In this document: positions 46,488-55,327 of the stretch, piece by piece
Numbering within the stretch: the first letter of the stretch is position 1
Layout of the letters: each line of letters begins with the position of its first letter
Assembly: GCF_005886345.1 (NCBI RefSeq)
Contig: NZ_PNEC01000032.1
Span: 1 to 64,000, forward strand
Reading direction: 5' to 3'
Source of the DNA: Pseudoalteromonas phenolica
Lineage (GTDB): Bacteria > Pseudomonadota > Gammaproteobacteria > Enterobacterales > Alteromonadaceae
DNA length: 64,000 bases
Notes under the pieces: generated by a model
Seen by the model: only the letters and a program-made list of their open reading frames with translations
The model's database searches: none
Told to the model about the DNA's origin: nothing
Made by a program: the position numbers and the translations under genes

Positions 46488-46569
46488 ATGAATTCTTCCC
46501 AGAAATTATCATTATTTTTGTATAACGATTCACAGCTTGAAAAGGGGTGAAAATAAATTTGAGAAATTA

Positions 46570-46608
46570 ATTGTATTTTGACACTTCATCAAAGTGTCAA
46601 AATACAAT
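46570..46608. terminator. Long perfect hairpin
   Basis: 17-bp stem ending in attgtattttgacactt and its complement, loop catca. It follows the HD-GYP gene (minus strand) and precedes the hydrolase gene start. Confidence 0.65.
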
Positions 46609-46622
46609 AATACTCGGCCAGA

Positions 46623-49600
46623 TTAAGCTACTTTTTCCTTACCAATCAATCTATCAATATCAACCTCGTCAATTTGTGAAGGTGCGAGATGATGTTTGGC
46701 ATAGTCTAAGTACACACCCGAGGTTAAAAACAGCTCAAAAACATCTGAGTCTATGTGTTGATCTTTGACCATAAACTGCATAATTTTCAGTGACTCTGAT
46801 AAGGTTTTCGCTTTCTTGTAAGGTCTATCTGAAGCAGTCAATGCTTCGAAAATATCAGCCACAACAAGGATGCGTTCAGGGATCGATAAGTCTTCTTTTT
46901 TTAGTTTCCTTGGGTAGCCTGTGCCTATTAAGGTTTCGTGATGGGTTGACGCCCAACGCGGTACATTGGCTAAATCCTCAGGAAATGGCAGGCTATCGAG
47001 CATTTTTATGGTGCTTATCATGTGCTCATTGATTCTAAATCGGTCTTCATGCGTAAGTGTGCCGCGAGAGACTGTTAGGTTATAAAGCTCGCCTTTATTA
47101 CTAAGTAGATCTGGGATGTCCATTTTGATCCCATATTTTTCGGCATACTCAGGCTTGATTGTTCTAGGTTGAAGATGCTCAGTTTTATCATTGAGCAGCA
47201 TTTCAACACAAGGTAAAGGAGTTTTTAACCCTTGTTTGGCTTCTAGCTCCAATTGCGATAAACCCAGTGTATCGTCAAAGTGGCGCTCCCAAGTTATTAA
47301 AGATAACTCTTCAAGACGAGAAACAGCTTCATCACTGAGGTATTCCCCACCTTGATTACATTTTGCAATAAATGCAAAGTCATCTTTTAATTGTTTGAAT
47401 CTTCTCTCAAGTTCGGTTTTGTAGAACGCTTGAGATTGAGGTTGAAGCTGTGTGTTTTGGTGATAGTCAATGACAGCATCTCGATATAAAACCTCAAAAC
47501 GCATACGAATTTCATGTATACGATTATAAATCGTTTCTAATTTGGTTGCTTTGTCGACGATATATTCGGGTGTGGTGATTTTGCCACAATCATGCAACCA
47601 AGCAGCCATTTTGAATTCACGTTTTTGCTCAGCCGTTTTCAAATTGAAGTCACTAAATATGCCATAGCTGGCCGATGAGGCTGCTTCCGCTAACCTAATA
47701 CCTATATCTGGCACACGTTTACAGTGGCCAGCAGTATAGGGAGACTTGTCATCAATGGCTTGTGCAATCAGTTCTACAAACGACTCTAATAATTCAGCTT
47801 GCTGTTTTTCATGTTTTTTTATTGACGATGACATTTCTGCTAAAGAAGCACCAAGCTGATCAAGTTCTTTGATGTTACTGTGCTCAATAGCAACGTCATC
47901 ATACTGCCTGCATTTGATTTTCTTGTTCTGTGCCATGAGTTTATGAATTGGCTGCACTATGGGCGCTGAAAATAAGTAAGACAGAGGGAGTAAACAAACA
48001 AGGCATGCTGTAGTTAGAAATATAGAAGCTTTAACTTGGTTCAAGCTTTTAGCATAAAGCTGATCTGTGGGCGTGACGATCGCAAAAAAGGTTTCTTGAC
48101 CATCATTGACTTTCACAGGGCTAACATAGACGTAGGCCTCAGCTTTATCAAGTTTTACTTTAAGCAGTTCATTTTGCAATGAATCATTATCTATTGCATC
48201 TAAGAGGACTTTGTGCGGCACAGTAAATGACTGTTTGGTTACATTTAGCATGTTTGATATGGTTAGCCATTTATTTATTAATTGTGCCTCCTGAGAGGGG
48301 GAAATACTCGTTATTGCCCGGTTAATAATAGGCACTAAACTTTTTAACTCAGGCTTGAGTAATAAATGCAAAGAAGACGGGAATTCATGAGGCGCAAAAG
48401 AGAGAGGCTCATTGACTTTTATTCCATCTATAAAAAACTCTGATTGGGTTTGCAAAAGTGACAATTGGTTGTCAAATCCGGCATCGGCTTTGCCATTCTT
48501 AACTGCAAAAAACACCTCTTTGAGAGTATCAACTTCGATTAAAGTTACTTCTGGGAATTGTTTCTTCAATAGGGGAATAATAGACCAGCCTTTTGCTATA
48601 GCTAAGGTTTTCCCCTTTAGTTGCTCTATGTTAGTAAACTCCTGAGCATTGGATAGCGTAATAGTCGCGTATGGTAATTCTAAATAGGGGTCTGATAAAA
48701 TGCCCATTTCTTTATTTTCAGACGTTTTATAAACCGCTTGTAATCCATCGAGTTCATAGTTTTTAAATTTGCCAACGAGTTCAGGCCAAGTAAAACCATT
48801 CACAAACTCTATTTCAAGACCGGTCATCTGAGCAATCAGATTCAATTTATCAACTGAATAACCCTTGGGTTGACCAGAAATGGCAAAATCAATTGGGCTC
48901 CAATCCTTAGAATTAGATATTTGTAAATTAGGTGCATTTCGGATAATTTCTTTTTCATTTTCTGAGAGTGAAAAATTGTTATATTCGAAACTCGTATTTT
49001 CCGTCTTTTGTAGCTGGTTGGTTGCAATGACTTCACCAGTGGCCTGATAAACAAATAAGTCACTTCCTATGACTAGGCTATGTTTCTTTAGATACTTAGT
49101 TAAACTAGAAAGCGCAATATCGACACCTATAACAGCTTCCGATGCTCGCATGTTTTTAGAGTAAGTTAACCCAGGTGCTTCGAGAGATTTAAACTGATAA
49201 GGTGCTGATTTATATACCTGTTCATAACTTGCGCCCTTGAACCATGGGCGTGCTGTCGGGTCGAATTCATGATATTCACTGTAGCTAGCACGAGGTGATA
49301 AGTTTTTATCTAAAAAAGTAATCGTTCTAGTCGGTACTTCTGTATTAGGCGCTATTTCAATTTTTAACCACCTGTCTGAAGCCAAGGCGTTTAATTTAGT
49401 TTTAATTTCTTGCGAATTAAGGTTAATAAGTTGCCCGAAATGGCCAGAGGGGTGGCCAATAAAAATAGAATAATAAATAGGATTATTTTCCATTGCTTTG
49501 GCAAACATTTGCAGTTGCCCAGTCGATAACCCTTCGATTTGGTTAAAGCTAGTATTCGTAGAAAGTAGCTCGGTTAATCCATTGGCTTGGTGATCAATTG

Positions 49601-49787
49601 CAGCTAGGTAGTCACGAGTGTATTCTGATGACGTTTGAAACTGCTCAAAGGCATTCTGTTTAGTCTGTTGAGTAGAAAAGTGATATTGCAATAAAATCGC
49701 CACACCTGCAGTTATTGTGGTGGCAATGAGAAATATAAAAAAAAGCGTAAATCGAATCGAAAAACGCCAGCTCTTCGGTGAAAGCAT
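46623..49787 (-). CDS. HD-GYP sensor with Cache and nested solute-binding domain
   Basis: 1054 residues. Helix at about 12-33, then a Cache-type periplasmic sensor (about 40-265). Its fold is interrupted by a bacterial SBP_3-type solute-binding domain (about 285-508: PIDFAISGQPKGYSVDKLNLIAQ, LELPYATITLSN, KNGKADAGFDN), and resumes to about 580. A second helix (588-610), a HAMP-like segment, then HD-GYP from about 660: HCKR near 688, HD at 732-733 and HHETLIGTGYP at 949-959. About 150 residues are inserted between the two HD-GYP halves. Likely hydrolyses cyclic-di-GMP in response to a periplasmic amino acid or similar ligand. Confidence 0.85.
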   Translation of the reverse strand: MLSPKSWRFSIRFTLFFIFLIATTITAGVAILLQYHFSTQQTKQNAFEQFQTSSEYTRDYLAAIDHQANGLTELLSTNTSFNQIEGLSTGQLQMFAKAMENNPIYYSIFIGHPSGHFGQLINLNSQEIKTKLNALASDRWLKIEIAPNTEVPTRTITFLDKNLSPRASYSEYHEFDPTARPWFKGASYEQVYKSAPYQFKSLEAPGLTYSKNMRASEAVIGVDIALSSLTKYLKKHSLVIGSDLFVYQATGEVIATNQLQKTENTSFEYNNFSLSENEKEIIRNAPNLQISNSKDWSPIDFAISGQPKGYSVDKLNLIAQMTGLEIEFVNGFTWPELVGKFKNYELDGLQAVYKTSENKEMGILSDPYLELPYATITLSNAQEFTNIEQLKGKTLAIAKGWSIIPLLKKQFPEVTLIEVDTLKEVFFAVKNGKADAGFDNQLSLLQTQSEFFIDGIKVNEPLSFAPHEFPSSLHLLLKPELKSLVPIINRAITSISPSQEAQLINKWLTISNMLNVTKQSFTVPHKVLLDAIDNDSLQNELLKVKLDKAEAYVYVSPVKVNDGQETFFAIVTPTDQLYAKSLNQVKASIFLTTACLVCLLPLSYLFSAPIVQPIHKLMAQNKKIKCRQYDDVAIEHSNIKELDQLGASLAEMSSSIKKHEKQQAELLESFVELIAQAIDDKSPYTAGHCKRVPDIGIRLAEAASSASYGIFSDFNLKTAEQKREFKMAAWLHDCGKITTPEYIVDKATKLETIYNRIHEIRMRFEVLYRDAVIDYHQNTQLQPQSQAFYKTELERRFKQLKDDFAFIAKCNQGGEYLSDEAVSRLEELSLITWERHFDDTLGLSQLELEAKQGLKTPLPCVEMLLNDKTEHLQPRTIKPEYAEKYGIKMDIPDLLSNKGELYNLTVSRGTLTHEDRFRINEHMISTIKMLDSLPFPEDLANVPRWASTHHETLIGTGYPRKLKKEDLSIPERILVVADIFEALTASDRPYKKAKTLSESLKIMQFMVKDQHIDSDVFELFLTSGVYLDYAKHHLAPSQIDEVDIDRLIGKEKVA

Positions 49788-50043
49788 GAATACATCCTTG
49801 CATGCGTCTCGGTTAAATTATTTCCTAGCTTAGAAAAGGAATGGCAATATTTCCAATTAAAATCTTTAAATTTCCATTCAGTTACCTATAAATAAAGTGT
49901 CTATGGGCGGTGTGTTTTAAGATTGATCAAATTAAGAGAATTTTTACATTTCATAAGTAAGTAGGTTGTGAGATTAAGTCAAAAGAGATTTACGAAATTC
50001 ATTTGTAGCTTAGATGTTTATATAATGAGTTTAATATACTCGA

Positions 50044-50067
50044 GCCCAATAAATCTATTTACTGGGC
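50044..50067. terminator. Terminator-like hairpin
   Basis: Stem gcccaataaa / tttactgggc with one mismatch, loop tcta. It sits just downstream of the Sua5 gene (minus strand). Nothing else is seen in 49788-50086. Confidence 0.4.
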
Positions 50068-50086
50068 CATTTGTGTTAATGATCGG

Positions 50087-51100
50087 TTATTCAGGAATAA
50101 ACTCGAAAGATGCGGCGCGAGAAAGGCGGTTATTAACGGCTTGCCAGTCTTCATTCACAGGCGGTGTTTCGACAAAGATTTTAGACGGCGTCAATTTATC
50201 TAAGCAGTATAAGTCGTAGTATAGAGCTTTACCATAACCTGCGGCATCGCAGGCTATCTGTTTGATAAGTTCTGGCTGTAAATCTAATGCACTTACCTCG
50301 GCTAAAACCTGCTCTGAGTAGGCAAGTATCGCAATGTTTTTGTTGCTTTCATTTTGAATCGCATGAGTAAGCTCAGCGGTTTTAACTAAAGTCACAGGTG
50401 CATTTGGCTGGTAGTGTGCTTTTACGTTACCCGGCACCGCTTCGTTATGCTCCATCGGTGTTGTGACTGGTTTACCTAAACATTGTTCAATCTCAGCGGC
50501 TGAAATTGGACCTGCGCGCAATACTCTTAACTCATCGGATGTTAAATCTAAAATAGTTGATTCCAGACCATGCTCGCATGCGCCGCCCTCTAATACAGCA
50601 GGTATACGCCCCGTCAATTGCACAACTACTTGTTCAGGCACCGTTGGGCTCAATTGCTTATAGCGATTTGCCGAAGGTGCCGCTAATCCTGTATCTAAAT
50701 CAATTAACACTTTCAGAAACAGCGGGTGAGAGGGCACGCGAAGTGCAATGGTGTCTTTTCCACCGGTTACTGGGTTATTCAGCCCAGCTTTGGTGTTTAA
50801 AATAACCGTTAATGGCCCCGGCCAAAATGCGTCTGCGATTTTTTGTAGATCTGAAGGCTTAGAGTCTGCCCAACGAGCAATATGTGTTTCATCGGGAATA
50901 TGCACGATTAAAGGATGATTTGATGGGCGACCTTTTGCTGCAAATATTTTTGCCACGGCTTCTGGCTGTGTTGCATCCGCGGCAAGGCCGTACACGGTTT
51001 CAGTCGGTAGGGCGACACATTCACCTTGTTTAAGCAGCTTAACGGCTTGGGCGATCCCTTCGTCTCCGGTGAGAAGCTCGAGTGTTTCAAATTCATTCAT
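50087..51100 (-). CDS. L-threonylcarbamoyladenylate synthase (Sua5, long form)
   Basis: 337 residues: YrdC-type domain to about 210 and the Sua5 C-terminal domain after. Motifs: LPTETVYGLAADA, KGRPSNHPLIVHI, PGPLTVIL, LAAPSANRYKQLSPT and the interdomain MEHNEAVPGNVKAHYQP. Makes threonylcarbamoyl-AMP for the t6A base of tRNAs reading ANN codons. Followed on the minus strand by nothing; upstream is the DUF6671 gene nine bases away. Confidence 0.92.
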   Translation of the reverse strand: MNEFETLELLTGDEGIAQAVKLLKQGECVALPTETVYGLAADATQPEAVAKIFAAKGRPSNHPLIVHIPDETHIARWADSKPSDLQKIADAFWPGPLTVILNTKAGLNNPVTGGKDTIALRVPSHPLFLKVLIDLDTGLAAPSANRYKQLSPTVPEQVVVQLTGRIPAVLEGGACEHGLESTILDLTSDELRVLRAGPISAAEIEQCLGKPVTTPMEHNEAVPGNVKAHYQPNAPVTLVKTAELTHAIQNESNKNIAILAYSEQVLAEVSALDLQPELIKQIACDAAGYGKALYYDLYCLDKLTPSKIFVETPPVNEDWQAVNNRLSRAASFEFIPE

Positions 51101-51109
51101 AGGTAAACC

Positions 51110-51907
51110 TTAAGGATTACAGAGCTGACAATAATAGGGATCGGCAGCGGTTTGTTCGGTATTTTTTAATTCAGTATGGTCGCAGCATTCACAGTGATAT
51201 TTATGCTGCTTAATTTGTTGTGTTGCAAGGCCGCATTGTTCACAAGGCAAACCTGCAATAGCTTCTTTTACAACAAAATTTTTGGCATTGCACTTAGGGC
51301 AAATGGCATTGAGCCTGTTTGCTAAATCGTCTGCAGCTTTACTGATCATCTGCTGGCGAAGCGGGCAGTGCATAGCGCGTAAATCTGGTTCAATTAACGC
51401 TTCGGTTAATTGCTTGTCAGCTAAAGTTTCGATCAAGGTTTCGCTACTTAACCCCTTTAAGACTTGCTCATCAAATTTCAGTAACCAACGCTGGCTTTGA
51501 AAATGATTGAGCTTTTTTAACAAGGTATCGCGACAAGTCTCACTGTCTACTTGAATACTCGAGATTGCAAAAGGCCCTGAAGCGGTTGCATAAATTGCTT
51601 GCCCGGTTGCACGTTCATAAAAACATAAAATCTCGTCATTCCAGTTCACTATGCCCGGGTAAGGACCATTGCCAAAACTCCCTTCGCTGCCCAAACCAAA
51701 TTCGGCACCGAGCAACTCACACGCCATTTTCGCTTTTTTTAAAGCCGCTTCTTTAGGGCTGAGCGTGCGTTCTATGTCGCCTGCGAATGTGCCTAAGCTA
51801 TCGGTGTCAAACGCATTGCTTTCAACCACATCAAAGCCAAGCGGCGCGAGTGCGTTTGCGATGCACTTAGATTTATCATGTTTAGTGATAAGTACAGCTT
51901 GATTCAT
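51110..51907 (-). CDS. DUF6671-type protein with cysteine clusters
   Basis: 265 residues from the ATG at 51907; an upstream start at 51934 is possible. N-terminal VLITKHDKSKCIANALAPLGF and a central EGSFGNGP. The C-terminus has four Cys pairs (CPKCN, CEQCG, CECCDH, CQLCNP), suggesting one or two zinc ribbons. Biochemical role unknown. Nine bases before Sua5, so cotranscribed. Confidence 0.6.
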   Translation of the reverse strand: MNQAVLITKHDKSKCIANALAPLGFDVVESNAFDTDSLGTFAGDIERTLSPKEAALKKAKMACELLGAEFGLGSEGSFGNGPYPGIVNWNDEILCFYERATGQAIYATASGPFAISSIQVDSETCRDTLLKKLNHFQSQRWLLKFDEQVLKGLSSETLIETLADKQLTEALIEPDLRAMHCPLRQQMISKAADDLANRLNAICPKCNAKNFVVKEAIAGLPCEQCGLATQQIKQHKYHCECCDHTELKNTEQTAADPYYCQLCNP

Positions 51908-52094
51908 TAATGACCCGACCTTAAAACAACTCAATTACCGAAACGAGATTAAAATAGCAAAAGCTCTTATAAATACAGGCTTGAAAAAGGGGCACTATTA
52001 TACGGTGAGTTGTATAAATTTGTCACTATTTTCGCCTTGCCAGATGGGGAAGTGGGGTGTGTGGTTTTTAAATCTGGCGAAGATGGGTGAAGAA

Positions 52095-52119
52095 AAGGAG
52101 AAACTGGGTGTTTCTCCTT
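52095..52119 (-). terminator. Terminator of the M28 peptidase gene
   Basis: Perfect 10-bp stem (aaggagaaac / gtttctcctt), loop tgggt. On the minus strand it is followed by a T-rich run (ttttctt), and it lies beyond the M28 stop at 52152. Confidence 0.65.
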
Positions 52120-52125
52120 AAATAG

Positions 52126-52139
52126 CCTGAGCTCAGGTT
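52126..52139. repeat. Footprint of the MITE ends
   Basis: cctgagctcaggtt joins the outer tips of the element found at 7671 and 37518 (aacctgagct / agctcaggtt) without any interior. It is a perfect 12-bp palindrome plus tt, either an excision footprint or a chance match. Confidence 0.35.
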
Positions 52140-52151
52140 AAATACGTAAAC

Positions 52152-53534
52152 TTACTTGCCTATCATTTTAGTTGGGCTTTGTGCTGCAAGATACGCAAAC
52201 ACAGCGTAAACCGCTACGTTTTGGTTTAACTTTGCTGGGTCAATTTTATCTAACGTGTCATCAGCAGTGTGGTGGTAGTCAAAATAGTCAGTACCATCTT
52301 GATGTAGAGAGAAAATAGGCACGACTTTAGAGTCTTTAAATGGAATTAGATCGGGACCACCAAAAGCATTGTTTCGCGCATCGTATTTAACCCCTAAGTC
52401 TTTTAAATGCTTAGCAATCGCACGCACTGTCGGTAATGAGTTTGAAGCGACACGAGATTCAATCGCATAGATACGATCGGCACCAAAATCAGATTCCGCC
52501 GCAGCAACAATATTACCCAGCTCGTTTTGATGCTGCTTCACATAAGCTTTTGCACCCCAAAGACCTTGCTCTTCTGCGGCAAATAACACCACGCGTACAC
52601 TACGTTTGGTGTCAGTCAGCTCACTAATGTGCTTTGCAGCAGCAGTGATTATCGCCACGCCTGCGCCGTCATCAAGTGCGCCTGTGCCTAAATCCCATGA
52701 ATCTAAATGTGCGCCTAACAGCACGTATTCGTTAGGTTTTTCTGTGCCGGTAAATTCACCAATGACATTGTAAGAAATGCCCATGCCTTTTGATTCAGCT
52801 TGTACGTTTAAGTTAACTTCAACTTTGTGACCAAGTTGCAATAAACGCTCAATTTGGTCTGCATCTGGGTTTGCCAGTGCAACGGCAGGAATGGCTTTAA
52901 TGCCATCTTTATAATGGTTACCGCCAGTGTGTGCAAAACGGTGTTTTGCAGTGCTGACCGAGCGCATCATAAATGCCACTGCGCCTTTTTGGCTGGCAAC
53001 AACGGCACCCCGGTTACGCGCCTGTACAGCAGGGCCGTAACTGTTGCCGTCTAGGCTGCGGTCCATGCGGTAATTGATAAAAACAATCTTACCTTTTGCG
53101 GCATTCTTTGGTGCAGCTTCTAGCTCTTCTAAGGTTTCAAAGATGACAATAGGTGCGCGCGTCCCATCTTTTGGCGTGCTGACACTGTTACCGAGTGCGG
53201 TGATGTGAATAGGTTGCTTTGACGGCTGAATAATTTCGGCAGATTCAGAATAACGCAACCAAGCTGGGAATTTAGCTGGCTCTTTCCAAACTTTGTCGAA
53301 GCCCAAACGCTTTAGCTCTTTCATCGCCCAGTCTACGGCTTCTAGATCTTTAGGTGTGCCCGCCATACGTGGTCCAACTTCCGTAGTCAGTCTTGCCACA
53401 ATATCGTAAGCCAATTCGCTATTGAGCGATTTTTGTTTTAATTGTTCAGTTACTTTAATTGTTTGTGCATCAAAGGTGTCGGCGGCAAAAACGTTGGCGC
53501 TTAACACCAAGGCTGCCAATAATAACTTTTTCAT
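52152..53534 (-). CDS. M28-family aminopeptidase, exported
   Basis: 460 residues with a signal peptide (ANVFAAD). A PA-type insert (KGKIVFINYRM, GAVAFMMRS) precedes the catalytic domain: LGAHLDSWDLGTGALDDGAG (zinc ligands H, D), FAAEEQGLWGA (catalytic E) and DFGAD; final ligand His in YHHTADDT. Removes N-terminal amino acids or related residues in the periplasm. Upstream terminator and MITE separate it from the DUF1501 gene. Confidence 0.88.
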   Translation of the reverse strand: MKKLLLAALVLSANVFAADTFDAQTIKVTEQLKQKSLNSELAYDIVARLTTEVGPRMAGTPKDLEAVDWAMKELKRLGFDKVWKEPAKFPAWLRYSESAEIIQPSKQPIHITALGNSVSTPKDGTRAPIVIFETLEELEAAPKNAAKGKIVFINYRMDRSLDGNSYGPAVQARNRGAVVASQKGAVAFMMRSVSTAKHRFAHTGGNHYKDGIKAIPAVALANPDADQIERLLQLGHKVEVNLNVQAESKGMGISYNVIGEFTGTEKPNEYVLLGAHLDSWDLGTGALDDGAGVAIITAAAKHISELTDTKRSVRVVLFAAEEQGLWGAKAYVKQHQNELGNIVAAAESDFGADRIYAIESRVASNSLPTVRAIAKHLKDLGVKYDARNNAFGGPDLIPFKDSKVVPIFSLHQDGTDYFDYHHTADDTLDKIDPAKLNQNVAVYAVFAYLAAQSPTKMIGK

Positions 53535-53651
53535 TTTTATAAGCCTGTTGTAAATATCACCACTATTTTGGAACGTTCTAATCAGGTGTGCAACTATACG
53601 CGATGAATCACAAACAGCTTATCGATTTGTGATAAATAAGCCAAACAAAAA

Positions 53652-53673
53652 AAGCCCCATTCGATTGGGGCTT
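53652..53673 (-). terminator. Terminator of the DUF1800/DUF1501 transcript
   Basis: Stem aagcccca / tggggctt, followed on the minus strand by seven T. The 270-bp MITE sits between this terminator and the DUF1501 stop, so the element seems to have inserted ahead of it. Confidence 0.8.
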
Positions 53674-53674
53674 A

Positions 53675-53944
53675 CTAGGGCGTGTTGACCTTTGCTGTTT
53701 GTTTTTGCAGCAGTGAGTTGGGTATTTAGGCCAGGAAGAGGCTGCGTAGCATAGTTGCTCTATGTAAGTCAGCCGATAACGCCGAATAAATGACCAACTC
53801 GCGCTGCTCGAAGAGTTCAACCAAAAGCTTCCACTACTTTGTCATTCGCCACTTGCATAACCCATTATGCTTCGTAGCTCATTTCGTGTACTGAAAGCCT
53901 TTGATTTGAACAAAATTCATACCTCAAAGATAAACACGCCCTAG
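53675..53944. mobile_element. 270-bp MITE-like element, second family
   Basis: Bounded by ctagggcgtgtt and its exact complement aacacgccctag. The interior has no transposase and no credible frame. Unlike the element at 7671 and 37518, it shares no sequence with that family. A relation to an IS-type transposon end is likely, since such ends commonly start with agggcgtgtt (recollection). Confidence 0.65.
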
Positions 53945-53964
53945 GGGAAAATGAGCAAAAAACA

Positions 53965-55317
53965 CTATTTGAATAGTGATAATGGCTCACTAAATTGAGA
54001 TAAATTAGGAAATACTTGGCTCAATGATGTGTCATTTAGTCCTAACCACTGCCCTAAACTTGCCGCATATTGCTCAATGGATGTTGTAGGGATCAATCGG
54101 CCGCCTCCAGCATCAAAATCATGGTCGAGTTCAGATACGGGCACATCACCAAAAATGGTGCCACCATTGACAGCGCCTCCCATGACGAAGTGATGGCTAC
54201 CCCAACCATGATCGGTTCCATCACCATTGATTGCTAAAGTTCGACCAAAATCAGACGCGGTGAAAAGCGTGACGTTATTACTTAAATTTAAGCTTTCCAT
54301 GGCGTTATTAAAGGCAACAAGTGCACCGTCTATGTTGCTTTGTAAATTGGGTAAGCTTTGCGCTTGGCCTGAATGGGTGTCAAAGCCACCCATTGCCACG
54401 ATAAAGATTTGTCGTTTGGTGCCCAGCTCGGTGCGTGTTGCAATACTTTTGCTCACAGTTTCTAATTGCATAGCCAAAGGTGTGGTAGGGAATGGTGGTA
54501 ATGACACCTCAGTGTTAGCAACGGCGTTGTTAAATTGCTCGTTGGCTGTATAAGAGTCATTCATAAACTTGGCCAAATCTTTTTGTAGCAAGTTATTTGA
54601 ACTATGGTTTTGCGCACTAAAGTGGGCTATTAGTTGCGCATTATTGTCAAATTCATCTAATGCTCTGATTGTTGCCGCTTCGCCGCCGCTGACATTATAG
54701 GGGAAGGTGTTTTCTCCCGTTAGCCATAAAGGGGCTTCATCAGTCGAGATAGCATTAAATGGTGTTTGTTCAGCAAGCCCTTGCGTTACTAATGCATCGC
54801 TCATGAGCCCGCCCCAACCAAATTGGGCACCTTCTGTCTGCCCTGATAACCAAGTTGATTGTTGGTCATTATGCGAGAATAGTCGAGCAGGTAGTTTGGC
54901 GGTTTTTTGTTTAACCATTTCGGCCGAAATGGGCTCCACCAGTGGCCCTACATTGCCAACAATAGCCAACTTGCCTTGCTGGTATAAATTGGCCATGCCA
55001 GATAACTCGGGAGCCAGCGCAAAACTGCGTGTGCCAAATCGAGAGGGCGTATTAATCGGGTTGAGGTTTGCTATGGTGCGTTTCGTTGTATATTGGCTTA
55101 GTAAGCTACTTCTGTGGCTTGCCCATGTGTTGTAGCTATCGCTGTCATATGGAATAAGCGTATCGTGGTTATCCATTCCGCCGTATAAGAAAACACATAC
55201 CAGTGCTTTATAATCTTCATCTTGAGCGTCGGTATTCGCAAGTGCTTGTCCTAATTGCAGCATAGATGTTGCCATCATAGAAGCGCCACTGAATTTTAAG
55301 AAATGTCGTCTATTCAT
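53965..55317 (-). CDS. DUF1501 protein with Tat signal
   Basis: 450 residues. Begins NRRHFLKFSGAS, a twin-arginine signal, so the protein is exported folded, probably with a cofactor. DUF1501 features: CVFLYGGMDNHDTLIPYD near the start, GGFDTHSGQAQ and LFTASDFGRTLAINGDGTDHGWG later; the fold belongs to the alkaline-phosphatase/sulfatase superfamily and H/D residues may bind metal. Function unknown. Ten bases after the DUF1800 gene, so a coupled pair as in many other bacteria. Confidence 0.8.
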   Translation of the reverse strand: MNRRHFLKFSGASMMATSMLQLGQALANTDAQDEDYKALVCVFLYGGMDNHDTLIPYDSDSYNTWASHRSSLLSQYTTKRTIANLNPINTPSRFGTRSFALAPELSGMANLYQQGKLAIVGNVGPLVEPISAEMVKQKTAKLPARLFSHNDQQSTWLSGQTEGAQFGWGGLMSDALVTQGLAEQTPFNAISTDEAPLWLTGENTFPYNVSGGEAATIRALDEFDNNAQLIAHFSAQNHSSNNLLQKDLAKFMNDSYTANEQFNNAVANTEVSLPPFPTTPLAMQLETVSKSIATRTELGTKRQIFIVAMGGFDTHSGQAQSLPNLQSNIDGALVAFNNAMESLNLSNNVTLFTASDFGRTLAINGDGTDHGWGSHHFVMGGAVNGGTIFGDVPVSELDHDFDAGGGRLIPTTSIEQYAASLGQWLGLNDTSLSQVFPNLSQFSEPLSLFK

Positions 55318-55327
55318 GAGAAAGCTC

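Noticed and set aside
49968..50219. Plus-strand open frame beside Sua5
   Set aside because: Overlaps the conserved Sua5 C-terminus on the other strand and lacks a ribosome site.
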